Shown: one piece after another, positions 1 to 5,595 of the stretch | Layout: each line of letters opens with the position of its first letter | How positions within the stretch are numbered: position 1 is the first letter of the stretch | Assembly (NCBI GenBank): GCA_030146745.1 | Contig: JASLBD010000334.1 | Location: forward strand, 1-6,156 | DNA: 6,156 nt | DNA from: Allosphingosinicella sp. | GTDB taxonomy: Bacteria > Pseudomonadota > Alphaproteobacteria > Sphingomonadales > Sphingomonadaceae | Reading direction: 5' to 3' | Made by a program: the position numbers and the translations under genes | The notes under the pieces: model-generated | Told to the model about the DNA's origin: nothing | The model's input: only the letters and a program-made list of their open reading frames with translations | Databases searched by the model: none

Positions 1-216
1 GGCGTAGAAGACGGCGAAGGCGGTTCCGTAGAGGAAGCCGATCTGGGCGTCGGAGACCGAAAGGTCGCGCTTGATGTCGCCGACCAGGATCGACAGGATC
101 TGCCGGTCGATGAAGTTGACGATGTAGACGAGGACGAGGACGAAGAGCGCGTACCAGGCATAGGCGCCGATGCGGGCGGGACGGGCCGGGGCGGGTGCAG
201 CGGGGTCGGACGCCAT
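1..216 (-). CDS. MFS transporter, N-terminal part (cut by window start)
   Basis: These are the first 72 codons of a major facilitator superfamily transporter, a cytoplasmic-membrane secondary carrier; the substrate cannot be told from this part. A short Ala/Pro-rich cytoplasmic N-terminus (about residues 1-16) leads into transmembrane helix 1 (about 18-36). This ends in the NFIDRQILSIL motif typical of the spinster-like/hexuronate-like MFS branch common in sphingomonads. A polar stretch and SDAQIGFLYGTAF then open helix 2 (from about 59). The frame stays open to the window edge, so the C-terminal helices are missing. I chose the ATG at 216, which has a close purine-rich GAGAGGG upstream. An in-frame ATG at 228 would add four residues (MRGP) and cannot be excluded. 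The gene is divergent from the phosphatase gene across a 74-bp gap. Family call is firm; subfamily and substrate are inference. Confidence 0.88.
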   Translation of the reverse strand, partial: MASDPAAPAPARPARIGAYAWYALFVLVLVYIVNFIDRQILSILVGDIKRDLSVSDAQIGFLYGTAFAVFYA

Positions 217-290
217 GGGCCCTCTCATTGTGCTTCTGATTGCATGTGGCTAGCAGAGCGGGCCGCTTTGGCAACTGGGGAACCCTCGGC
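217..290. promoter_or_regulatory. Divergent intergenic region, transporter / phosphatase
   Basis: This 74-bp gap between two divergent start codons must hold the start signals for both genes unless promoters lie inside the coding regions. No hexamer pair is convincing. On the plus strand TTGTGC (228-233) with a 17-nt spacer meets only TAGCAG; on the minus strand TTGCCA (rc of 269-274) has no good -10. The function is inferred from gene layout, and no specific promoter is called. Confidence 0.25.
277..282 (+). promoter_or_regulatory. Ribosome binding site setting the phosphatase start
   Basis: GGGGAA lies 8 nt before the ATG at 291. It supports that ATG over the upstream in-frame TTG at 240, which would add 17 residues unrelated to the LMW-PTP fold and has no Shine-Dalgarno-like sequence. 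Confidence 0.55.
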
Positions 291-764
291 ATGCCCGTGA
301 AGAGCTCCGTCCTGTTCGTCTGCCTCGGCAATATCTGCCGGTCGCCGCTCGCCGAGGCGGCCTTCCGGCGCGAGGCGGAGCGGCTCGGGCTCGACGTGGA
401 GATCGACTCCGCCGGCACCGGCGACTGGCATATCGGCCATCCCCCCGATCCTCGGGCCGCCGCGGTCGCGTCGCGCAACGGGATCGACATTTCCCACCTC
501 AAGGCGCGGCTGGTGACGGCGGACGACTTCCGCCGCTTCGACCATATCGTCGCTCTCGATGCCAGGAACCTCGCCGACCTCGAGGCGCTTCGCCCCGCCG
601 ACGGCAAGGCGAAGCTTTCGCTGCTTCTCGACCATGTCGAGGGGCGGGAGGGTCAGGCGGTGGCCGATCCCTATTACGGCGACGACAGCCATTTCGACAC
701 CGCCTGGGACGAGGTGAGCGCCGGCGCCGAAGGGCTGGCGCGCCGGATCGCCGAGGACGAATGA
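291..764 (+). CDS. Low-molecular-weight protein tyrosine phosphatase family
   Basis: This is a 157-residue cytosolic phosphatase of the LMW-PTP family, which works through a phosphocysteine intermediate. The P-loop VCLGNICRSP sits right at the N-terminus, with nucleophile Cys11 and phosphate-binding Arg17, matching the family signature C-x5-R-S. SAGTGDWHIGHPPDPRA (about 40-56) is the conserved second strand/loop. The DPYYG motif near the C-terminus supplies the general acid Asp126. Length is normal for the family. The start at 291 puts the P-loop at the usual distance from Met. The stop overlaps the start of the kinase gene by 4 nt (ATGA), so the two are translationally coupled. Family members dephosphorylate tyrosine, and human LMW-PTP-A has been identified as a protein-ribulosamine-5-phosphatase. 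Next to a fructosamine-kinase-family gene, the second role is the more likely one here (inference). No tyrosine kinase or polysaccharide genes lie nearby to suggest a Wzb-type role. Confidence 0.95.
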   Translation: MPVKSSVLFVCLGNICRSPLAEAAFRREAERLGLDVEIDSAGTGDWHIGHPPDPRAAAVASRNGIDISHLKARLVTADDFRRFDHIVALDARNLADLEALRPADGKAKLSLLLDHVEGREGQAVADPYYGDDSHFDTAWDEVSAGAEGLARRIAEDE

Positions 765-1570
765 CGGCCTTCGCGCGGCGGGTCGCGGCGCTGGCCGGCC
801 TCCCCGAGGACCGGCTGGAACGGCTCGCCGGCGGCGACCTTTCCGAAGCCTTGCTGGTCCGGCGCGCCGACGGGCGCTGCACCGTCGCCAAGCGCGACCT
901 TTCCGCCGGCGCGGAGGCCGCGATGCTTCGCGCCATCGCCGCGGCCGGAATCCCCGCGCCGCTCGTCGAGGGCGAGCATGACGGCGTGCTTCTGCTCGAG
1001 CATGTCCCGAACGACCGGGTGTTCAGCCCGGCCGCCTGGGCCGACGTCGGAGCCGCGCTCAGGCGTCTCCACGATCATGAAGGCGGCCACTATGGCTGGC
1101 CGGTCGATTATCAGATCGGCACGGTGGCGCTCGACAATCGCGAGCGGCGCGACTGGCCCGGCTTCTGGGCGGAGCAGAGGCTGGCCGCCACCGCGGGCGT
1201 GCTCGACCGGCCCTGGCGAGAGCGGGTCGGCGCCCTGGCGAAGCGGACGGGCGAGATCGCTCCCCCCGCGCCCCGCGCAGCCCTGCTTCACGGCGATTTG
1301 TGGAGCGGCAACATCCTCGTCGCCGACGGCCGCCTCGCCGCCCTCATCGACCCGGCCTGCTATCATGGCGATCCCGAGGTCGATCTCGCCATGCTGAGCT
1401 TGTTCGACAGCCCGGGAACCACCTTCTGGGAGGCCTACGGTCCGCTCGAGCCGGGCTGGGAGGAGCGGCGCGCCCTGTATCAGCTGTTCCCGGCGCTACT
1501 CCACATGCGGCTGTTCGGCGACACCTATGCGGGCATGGTCGACCGGCTGCTGTCGCGGCTGGGGGCCTAG
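761..1570 (+). CDS. Fructosamine/ketosamine-3-kinase family protein
   Basis: This is a 269-residue small-molecule/protein-sugar kinase of the fructosamine kinase family (aminoglycoside-phosphotransferase-like fold). Family members transfer phosphate from ATP to O3 of ketosamines on glycated proteins, making an unstable product that releases the amine. Many bacterial members prefer ribulosamines or erythrulosamines over fructosamines. Visible elements are LAGGDLSEALLV (about 22-33, glycine-rich ATP loop), VAKRD with the candidate ATP-binding Lys44, the catalytic loop HGDLWSGN (177-184; Asp179 and Asn184), metal-binding Asp197 in LIDPACYHGD, and the family tail DLAMLSLF...FWEAY...ERRALYQLF. The length is close to the family norm. 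Its ATG overlaps the phosphatase TGA (ATGA) and no separate ribosome binding site is obvious, so it probably depends on coupling. The gene ends 9 nt before the nested palindromic element. Family assignment is firm; the exact sugar substrate is unknown. Confidence 0.95.
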   Translation: MTAFARRVAALAGLPEDRLERLAGGDLSEALLVRRADGRCTVAKRDLSAGAEAAMLRAIAAAGIPAPLVEGEHDGVLLLEHVPNDRVFSPAAWADVGAALRRLHDHEGGHYGWPVDYQIGTVALDNRERRDWPGFWAEQRLAATAGVLDRPWRERVGALAKRTGEIAPPAPRAALLHGDLWSGNILVADGRLAALIDPACYHGDPEVDLAMLSLFDSPGTTFWEAYGPLEPGWEERRALYQLFPALLHMRLFGDTYAGMVDRLLSRLGA

Positions 1571-1579
1571 GTGCCCTTC

Positions 1580-1706
1580 ATTCCTCCCCGCGATTTCGCG
1601 GGGAGGGGGACCGCGCGAAGCGCGGTGGAGGGGTTCTTCGAAGTCGGCAAAGCCCTTCCACCATGCTTCGCATGGTCCCCCTCCCCCGGAAATCCGGGGG
1701 AGGAAT
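1580..1706. repeat. Nested palindromic intergenic element (four hairpins in an inverted repeat)
   Basis: Two 54-nt arms (1580-1633 and 1653-1706) are inverted copies matching at 45 of 54 positions, around a 19-nt centre. Each arm holds two hairpins of its own: 1583-1606 (11-bp stem CCTCCCCGCGA, loop TT) and 1610-1626 (7-bp stem ACCGCGC, loop GAA) on the left; 1660-1676 (7-bp stem ACCATGC, loop TTC) and 1680-1703 (11-bp stem CCTCCCCCGGA, loop AA) on the right. Eight of the nine differences between arms are paired changes that keep the inner hairpins intact. It fills the convergent gap between the kinase stop and the thpR stop and touches the latter. It resembles the GC-rich dispersed intergenic palindromes (REP/RIME-like) of alphaproteobacteria. 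No T-tract follows on either strand, so it would be a weak intrinsic terminator at most, though its structure may block read-through or protect 3' ends in both directions. Copy number elsewhere cannot be seen here. Confidence 0.85.
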
Positions 1707-1707
1707 T

Positions 1708-2241
1708 TCACCCCAGCTTGTACCGCTCCGCCACCTCGTAGAGCGGCCCGTCGGGCGTGAAGCGGCTTTCGTAGAGGCGGAATTCGTCGACCGCGAAGGG
1801 CGGGCTGGTGATTCCGCCGGATTGCTCGATCAGGCCCTGCACCGGGCCGGAGCCGCGGGGAAGGCGGGCGAGGGTAACGTGGGGCGTATAGGCGCGCCGG
1901 TCCGGCTCGACCCCGACCCTGACCAGCGCCTGGTCCACTTTCTTGTGGAGCGCCCGCAAGGGGTCCAGCGGCGCGACCCCGGCCCAGAGGGTCACCGGCT
2001 CGCCGCGCCGGTCGAACACGCCCAGGCCATTTAGGGCGATCGAGAAGGCCGAATGATGGACGCTGCTCAAGGCCGCATCGACGTCGAGCGCCATATGGCG
2101 GTCGACCTCGCCGATGAAGCGCACGGTCAGGTGCAGCTGGTCCTCGTCCTGCCAGCGGGCGCCGGCAACTCCGCCCATCAGGCCGAGGAGCCGGGCGCGG
2201 ACCGCGGCGGCGGGGCGGATCGCGACGAAGAGGCGGTGCAT
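1708..2241 (-). CDS. thpR: RNA 2',3'-cyclic phosphodiesterase (2'-5' RNA ligase family)
   Basis: This is a 177-residue cytosolic member of the 2H phosphoesterase superfamily. ThpR enzymes open RNA 2',3'-cyclic phosphates to 2'-phosphate ends and can reversibly join tRNA halves by 2'-5' linkage in vitro; the physiological role is not settled. The protein opens with the typical MHRLFVAIRP strand. Both catalytic H-x-T-x motifs are present: HLTV at 37-40 in the HLTVRFIG block, and HVTL at 121-124 in TPHVTLARLP. The C-terminal VDEFRLYESR strand and a closing Tyr/Lys-rich segment also fit. Length is normal. The ATG at 2241 is preceded by AGGAA (rc of 2250-2254), 9 nt away. The gene is convergent with the kinase and divergent from the BI-1 gene, so it is probably transcribed alone. 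The nested palindrome begins immediately after its stop codon. Confidence 0.93.
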   Translation of the reverse strand: MHRLFVAIRPAAAVRARLLGLMGGVAGARWQDEDQLHLTVRFIGEVDRHMALDVDAALSSVHHSAFSIALNGLGVFDRRGEPVTLWAGVAPLDPLRALHKKVDQALVRVGVEPDRRAYTPHVTLARLPRGSGPVQGLIEQSGGITSPPFAVDEFRLYESRFTPDGPLYEVAERYKLG

Positions 2242-2288
2242 GGCCGCGGTTCCTAGCGGCCCGAAGCCGCCGTGCGTACCGGTTTTCC

Positions 2289-2317
2289 TTGAAGTTGGGC
2301 GCCTTTCTCACGATATT
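2289..2317 (+). promoter_or_regulatory. Candidate sigma-70-type promoter of the BI-1 family gene
   Basis: TTGAAG (2289-2294) and GATATT (2312-2317) are separated by 17 nt, each matching four of six positions of the housekeeping consensus. The start of transcription would fall near 2324, giving a leader of about 38 nt. The divergent layout requires a plus-strand promoter somewhere between 2242 and 2361, and this is the best pair I see. Not proven. Confidence 0.4.
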
Positions 2318-2324
2318 GGCGCCA

Positions 2325-2344
2325 GCGGCGTTGGCATTCGCCGC
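2325..2344 (+). other. Leader hairpin just upstream of the BI-1 ribosome binding site
   Basis: GCGGCG (2325-2330) pairs perfectly with CGCCGC (2339-2344) around an 8-nt loop. The stem ends one base before AAAGGAG (2346-2352), the Shine-Dalgarno sequence 9 nt ahead of the ATG. If transcription starts near 2324, the hairpin would be at the very 5' end of the mRNA, an arrangement that can stabilise transcripts. The role is inferred. Confidence 0.3.
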
Positions 2345-2361
2345 CAAAGGAGAGAGTTTAA

Positions 2362-3099
2362 ATGGCTAACGGATTTGACCCGCGCGCGACCGCAGCGCCG
2401 AACACGGCCGATACGCTCGGCCGGGAGAGCGTCGCCTATGACGCGGGCCTGCGGTCCTACATGCTGTCGGTTTACAACTACATGGCGTCGGGCGTTCTGC
2501 TCACCGGCGTCGTCGCCTTGCTGTTCGCCCGCTCGGGCGCGGCCGAGACGATCCTGATGGGTCCGGGTATCCTCAAATACCTGATCATGTTCTCGCCGCT
2601 GGCGTTCGTGCTGGTGCTCAGCTTCGGAATCAACCGCCTGTCCACCGGGACGGCGCAGCTGCTCTTCTGGGCGTTCGCGACGGTCATGGGCCTCTCCATG
2701 GCCTCGATCTTCCTGGTCTATACCGGGCAGTCGATCGCGATGACCTTCTTCGCCACGTCGGCCGCCTTCCTGTCGCTCAGCCTCTACGGCTATACGACGA
2801 AGCGCGACCTCTCGGGCTTCGGCACGTTCCTGATCATGGGCGTCGTCGGCCTCATCGTCGCGATGCTGCTCAACCTGTGGTTCCAGTCGCCGGTCATGAC
2901 CCTGGCGATCAGCGCCATCGGCGTTCTGATCTTCGCGGGCCTGACCGCCTACGACACGCAGCGGATCAAGAGCCTGTACGCTCACGTCGCCGGCACCGAC
3001 ATGATCGGCAAGACGGTGATCATGGGCGCGCTGTCGCTCTATCTCGACTTCGTCAACATGTTCACCTTCCTCCTGCAGTTCCTCGGCAGCCGCGAATAA
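2362..3099 (+). CDS. Bax inhibitor-1 / YccA family membrane protein
   Basis: This is a 245-residue polytopic inner-membrane protein of the BI-1 (TMBIM) family. Studied bacterial relatives include B. subtilis YetJ, a pH-sensitive calcium leak, and E. coli YccA, a modulator of the FtsH protease. Which role applies here is unknown. A soluble N-terminus of about 35 residues precedes seven hydrophobic helices, roughly at 38-57, 71-90, 98-120, 123-142, 153-174, 178-196 and 216-242. The family signature AYDTQRIKSLY (196-206) follows helix 6, and LSLYLDFVNMFTFLLQFLG (224-242) forms helix 7. Asp198 and Asp229 are the conserved acidic residues, with Asp229 in the position of the YetJ pH-sensor aspartate (my alignment by eye). 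The ATG has a strong AAAGGAG 9 nt upstream. The gene is monocistronic: promoter region in front, intrinsic terminator 28 nt after the stop. Confidence 0.95.
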   Translation: MANGFDPRATAAPNTADTLGRESVAYDAGLRSYMLSVYNYMASGVLLTGVVALLFARSGAAETILMGPGILKYLIMFSPLAFVLVLSFGINRLSTGTAQLLFWAFATVMGLSMASIFLVYTGQSIAMTFFATSAAFLSLSLYGYTTKRDLSGFGTFLIMGVVGLIVAMLLNLWFQSPVMTLAISAIGVLIFAGLTAYDTQRIKSLYAHVAGTDMIGKTVIMGALSLYLDFVNMFTFLLQFLGSRE

Positions 3100-3127
3100 T
3101 CGGCGGCTCCGATCGCAGAATGAGGCG

Positions 3128-3160
3128 AGGCCCGGCGGAAACGCCGGGCCTTTTCCTTTT
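3128..3160 (+). terminator. Intrinsic terminator of the BI-1 family gene
   Basis: A perfect 10-bp stem, AGGCCCGGCG (3128-3137) with CGCCGGGCCT (3142-3151), closes a GAAA tetraloop and is followed by a T-rich run (TTTTCCTTTT, 3151-3160). It lies 28 nt after the BI-1 stop. On the minus strand there is no U-tract, so it acts mainly on plus-strand transcription. Confidence 0.92.
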
Positions 3161-3164
3161 GGGG

Positions 3165-3182
3165 CCCCAGCCTGCGCCGGGG
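3165..3182 (-). repeat. REP-like GC hairpin after the dienelactone hydrolase gene
   Basis: Read on the minus strand, CCCCGGC and GCTGGGG form a 7-bp stem around a GCAG loop. One pair is a G-U wobble on the minus-strand RNA; the same position is an A-C mismatch on the plus strand, so the fold favours minus-strand transcripts. It starts 7 nt after the hydrolase stop codon. The flanking GTCGCCCCGG...GGGGCCCC pattern resembles short dispersed GC palindromes common between genes in sphingomonads and relatives. It may protect or end the hydrolase mRNA (inference). Confidence 0.5.
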
Positions 3183-3189
3183 CGACGTG

Positions 3190-4065
3190 TCAACCGACGT
3201 AGCGCCCGAAGAAATCGAGGGTGCGCTGCCAGGCCAGCCTGGCGGCCGCTGCATCGTAGCGCTCGGCCGAAGTGTCGTTGTGGAAGGCGTGGTTGACCCC
3301 GGCATAGACGTGCGCGTCGACCGTCTTGCCGGCGGCGGCGAGCGCGTCGCGCCAGGGGAAGCCGGTCTTGTTCACCCGCTCGTCGAGCTCGGCATAATGA
3401 AGCTGCAACGGCGCCCGGATCTGCGCCGCCAGCGCCGGGTCCGGGGCGGGGCCGTAGAAGGACACGCCGGCGTCCAGAACCTCGCCGGCGGCCAGCGCCA
3501 CCCGGTTGACCATCCCTCCGCCCCAGCAGAAGCCGACCGCCCCCGCCTTGCCGTTGCTTCCGGGCAGCGACTTGAGCAGGCGAAGGGTGGCGACCGCGTC
3601 GGCCGCCGTCGCGCCCAGGTCGAGCCTGCCGATCGCCTCGCGCGCGGCGTCCTGGTCGGCGGGGGTGCCGCCGACCGGGGAGAGGAAGTCCGCCGCGACC
3701 GCGCGGTAGCCGGCGACGGCAAGCCGGCGGGCGACGTCCTCGGCATAGGGGTTGAGCCCGCGATTCTCATGGATGACGAGGACCGAGCCGAGCGGTCCGG
3801 CCGCTTCGCGCGGCTCGGCCTGATAGCCTTTCATCGTCCGGCCACTGCCGACCGGCCAGGTCATCCGGCGCCCGCGGATACGGGAATCCTTCTCGGGGAT
3901 CAGCGCCGCGGCGGCCGGATCGGCCGCGATCGAGGCGAGCAGGACGGAGGCGGCGGCAGCGCTCCCGGCGAGGCGGGTCAGGTCCGCCATGAAGGCGCGG
4001 CGGTCCATGCCTTCATGCGTGTACCGGTCGTAAAGAGCGATGGCGGCGGCGCGGAGGTCGCTCAT
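3190..4065 (-). CDS. Dienelactone hydrolase family protein with twin-arginine signal
   Basis: This is a 291-residue alpha/beta-hydrolase of the dienelactone hydrolase family. The archetype hydrolyses dienelactone to maleylacetate in chlorocatechol breakdown, but most relatives have unknown ester or lactone substrates. The Cys-Asp-His triad is visible: Cys180 in the nucleophile elbow GFCWGG, Asp228 in HYAELDERVN, and His259 in GVNHAFHND. Glu100 in VIHENRGL matches the glutamate that interacts with the cysteine in the archetype. Residues 20-55 look like a Tat export signal: DRRAFM, then an alanine-rich hydrophobic stretch ending in PAAAA. The 20 residues before the arginines make it longer than a usual signal, but this N-terminus is typical of this subgroup in my recollection. 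The gene starts one base after the upstream GST gene ends, so the two are co-translated. There is only a weak purine run (CTGAG) before the ATG, consistent with coupling. Confidence 0.92.
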   Translation of the reverse strand: MSDLRAAAIALYDRYTHEGMDRRAFMADLTRLAGSAAAASVLLASIAADPAAAALIPEKDSRIRGRRMTWPVGSGRTMKGYQAEPREAAGPLGSVLVIHENRGLNPYAEDVARRLAVAGYRAVAADFLSPVGGTPADQDAAREAIGRLDLGATAADAVATLRLLKSLPGSNGKAGAVGFCWGGGMVNRVALAAGEVLDAGVSFYGPAPDPALAAQIRAPLQLHYAELDERVNKTGFPWRDALAAAGKTVDAHVYAGVNHAFHNDTSAERYDAAAARLAWQRTLDFFGRYVG

Positions 4066-4066
4066 C

Positions 4067-4717
4067 TCAGGCCTGCTGCGGCTGCGGACGGGACTGCTCG
4101 GGCATCAGCGCGTCGTCAATCTCCCGGGCGCGGAGAGCGGCGGGGCGGGCGCTGAGCCGATCGAAATAGTCGACGAAGGACGGCCGCTTGTCGATCGTTC
4201 CGAACATCAGCCCCCAGCCGATCTGCGAGCCGACATAGACGTCGGCGGCGGTGAACTGGTCGCCGCAGATATAGGGGCCCGAGCCGAGGCAGCGCTCGAG
4301 CGCGTCGATCGTCTCCTCGAAGCTGCCGTAGCCGGCCATTGCCTTCTTGTCGGCGGGTGCGAGCAGGCCGAGGGCCTTGCCGGTCACCGCCGATTCGACC
4401 GGCCCGGCGGCGAAGAACATCCAGCGATAATAAGGTCCGCGTCGCGGATTGCCCGGCGGCGGCGCCAGCCCGGCGTCCGGGAAGGCCTCGGCGAGATAGG
4501 CGCAGATCGCCGCGCCTTCGGTCACCACCGTATCGCCATGCTTGATCGCCGGCACCTTCCCCATGGGATTGATGGCGAGATATTCGGGCGCCTTCATCGT
4601 CGTCCCATAATCGAGAATCACCGTCTCGTAGGGATGGCCGACCTCCTCAAGCATCCAGCGGACGATCCGGCCGCGCGACATCGGGTTGGTGTAGAATGTA
4701 AGGCTGGTGTCGGACAT
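4067..4717 (-). CDS. Glutathione S-transferase family protein
   Basis: This is a 216-residue cytosolic GST-fold protein, expected to conjugate glutathione to electrophiles or act as a glutathione-dependent isomerase or reductase. The N-terminal thioredoxin-like domain (about 5-80) has the candidate catalytic Ser14 in YTNPMSRGRIVRWMLEE, the cis-proline loop NPMGKVPAI (Pro56), and the gamma-glutamyl-binding motif as TEGAAICAYLAE. There Gly68 replaces the more usual Ser/Thr after Glu67. The all-helical C-terminal domain (about 90-205) carries GDQFTAADVYVGS with the helix-capping Asp159. A Pro/Gln-rich tail ends the protein. The ATG at 4717 has GGAG (rc of 4726-4729) 8 nt upstream. It lies 75 nt downstream of the protease gene and directly precedes the dienelactone hydrolase gene with a one-base gap. 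The substrate is unknown; the pairing suggests detoxification or degradation of an electrophilic or aromatic compound (inference). Confidence 0.94.
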   Translation of the reverse strand: MSDTSLTFYTNPMSRGRIVRWMLEEVGHPYETVILDYGTTMKAPEYLAINPMGKVPAIKHGDTVVTEGAAICAYLAEAFPDAGLAPPPGNPRRGPYYRWMFFAAGPVESAVTGKALGLLAPADKKAMAGYGSFEETIDALERCLGSGPYICGDQFTAADVYVGSQIGWGLMFGTIDKRPSFVDYFDRLSARPAALRAREIDDALMPEQSRPQPQQA

Positions 4718-4792
4718 GGGGAGGGCTCCAGAGTTGCGCAGCCGTCCTCTAGCGTCACTCAGGCGGTTGTGGGAGTCGCCGCGTGAGCCTGC

Positions 4793-5590
4793 TCAATTGC
4801 CGGTAGCGATCTCGCGGCGGATCCAGGGAAGGATCGTGGAGATGCGGACATAGCGCTCGACCACGCCGTAGCGTCCCTCCGGACCGCCGAACGTCCGCTG
4901 GTGGGAGCTGACGCCGAGCGTCGCCCAGCCGTGCCCCTTCCTGACGAGGGCGGGGCCGCCGCTGTCTCCGGGGCCGCTGATCCCCTCGAGCTTGAGCGCG
5001 CGCCCTTCGCGGGGATCGTCGAACTTCCAGTCGAGGTAAAGCTCGCTCGCGGAGTCCACGCGGTTGTGGGCGAGTCGGAACCGTCCGTCGGCGCCGGTAA
5101 GCGCATCGGCGCCGTTGCCGATTCCGCCCCAGCCGGGCAGGATCACCGTCTTGCCGACCTCATCCTTGCGATCGTACAGCGCCACCGGCCGCACCCCGCG
5201 CACCGGCTGCGACAGGCGGAGCAGCGCGACGTCGGTCCAGTTCGGCCTGGATGGCCGGGTCATCTCGCTGTCGGGATGGGGAACGAGCCGGTCGATGAAC
5301 GCTTCCCTGCCCGCGATCTCGACCCGGAATCCCGCTTTTCCGCCCGCCGCCGCCTCGATGATATGCTCGCCCGTACAGTGCGCCGCGGTCACCGCCCAGC
5401 GTTCGTGGATGAGGGTCGCGACGCAATCCCTATGTCCCTTCGGACTGCGGTAGAGGGCGAAGATCGCCGGATGGTCGCGCTCGTCCGCTACATAGACCAG
5501 ATCGGGTATGTCGTGGCGGACGACAATGGATTGCGAGCTGCTCGCCATCGCCAGAACGAGCCCTCCGACCGCTGCTTTCACGAGCCGCAT
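4793..5590 (-). CDS. Secreted chymotrypsin-fold (S1) serine protease
   Basis: This is a 265-residue exported serine endopeptidase of family S1. A short Sec signal occupies about residues 1-21 (MRLVKAAVGG, then a hydrophobic stretch ending in SSSQS). The catalytic triad is complete: His71 in AVTAAHC, Asp120 in DVALLRL and Ser210 in GDSGGP. GWGGIG (153-158) is the conserved mid-domain loop. The only two cysteines, Cys56 and Cys72, match the Cys42-Cys58 disulfide of chymotrypsin. The residue equivalent to 189 of the S1 pocket is Ile204, so trypsin-like Lys/Arg specificity is not expected. There is no PDZ domain, so it is not DegP/HtrA. I rejected an upstream in-frame TTG at 5635 because the ATG at 5590 has an excellent GGAGG 5 nt ahead and puts the signal peptide at the N-terminus. 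The gene is upstream of the GST gene (75-nt gap) and may share its transcript. Substrates are unknown; it would act in the periplasm or outside the cell. Confidence 0.93.
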   Translation of the reverse strand: MRLVKAAVGGLVLAMASSSQSIVVRHDIPDLVYVADERDHPAIFALYRSPKGHRDCVATLIHERWAVTAAHCTGEHIIEAAAGGKAGFRVEIAGREAFIDRLVPHPDSEMTRPSRPNWTDVALLRLSQPVRGVRPVALYDRKDEVGKTVILPGWGGIGNGADALTGADGRFRLAHNRVDSASELYLDWKFDDPREGRALKLEGISGPGDSGGPALVRKGHGWATLGVSSHQRTFGGPEGRYGVVERYVRISTILPWIRREIATGN

Positions 5591-5595
5591 ACTCA

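Noticed and set aside
240..290. N-terminal extension of the phosphatase from a TTG at 240
   Set aside because: The added residues do not belong to the LMW-PTP fold and no Shine-Dalgarno sequence precedes the TTG. The ATG at 291 has both.
674..1366. Minus-strand open frame antisense to the kinase gene
   Set aside because: Gly/Ala/Arg-rich translation without motifs; the plus-strand frame is clearly a fructosamine-kinase-family protein.
1580..1706. Reading the GC-rich palindromes as a CRISPR array or as an intrinsic terminator
   Set aside because: There are no spacers or direct repeats of constant length, and no T-tract follows the stems. The structure is a nested inverted repeat.
1300..2034. 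Plus-strand open frame running through the palindromic element into the thpR region
   Set aside because: It crosses the nested repeat and is antisense to a ThpR with both HxTx motifs. The absence of stops reflects high GC.
3187..4155. Long plus-strand open frame (322 codons) antisense to the hydrolase and GST genes
   Set aside because: Its translation is Arg/Gly/Pro-rich low-complexity sequence with no family look. It mirrors the codon periodicity of the minus-strand genes, which have full catalytic motifs.
4718..4792. Possible separate promoter or terminator between the protease and GST genes
   Set aside because: I found no hexamer pair and no hairpin with a T-tract, so co-transcription is possible but not shown.
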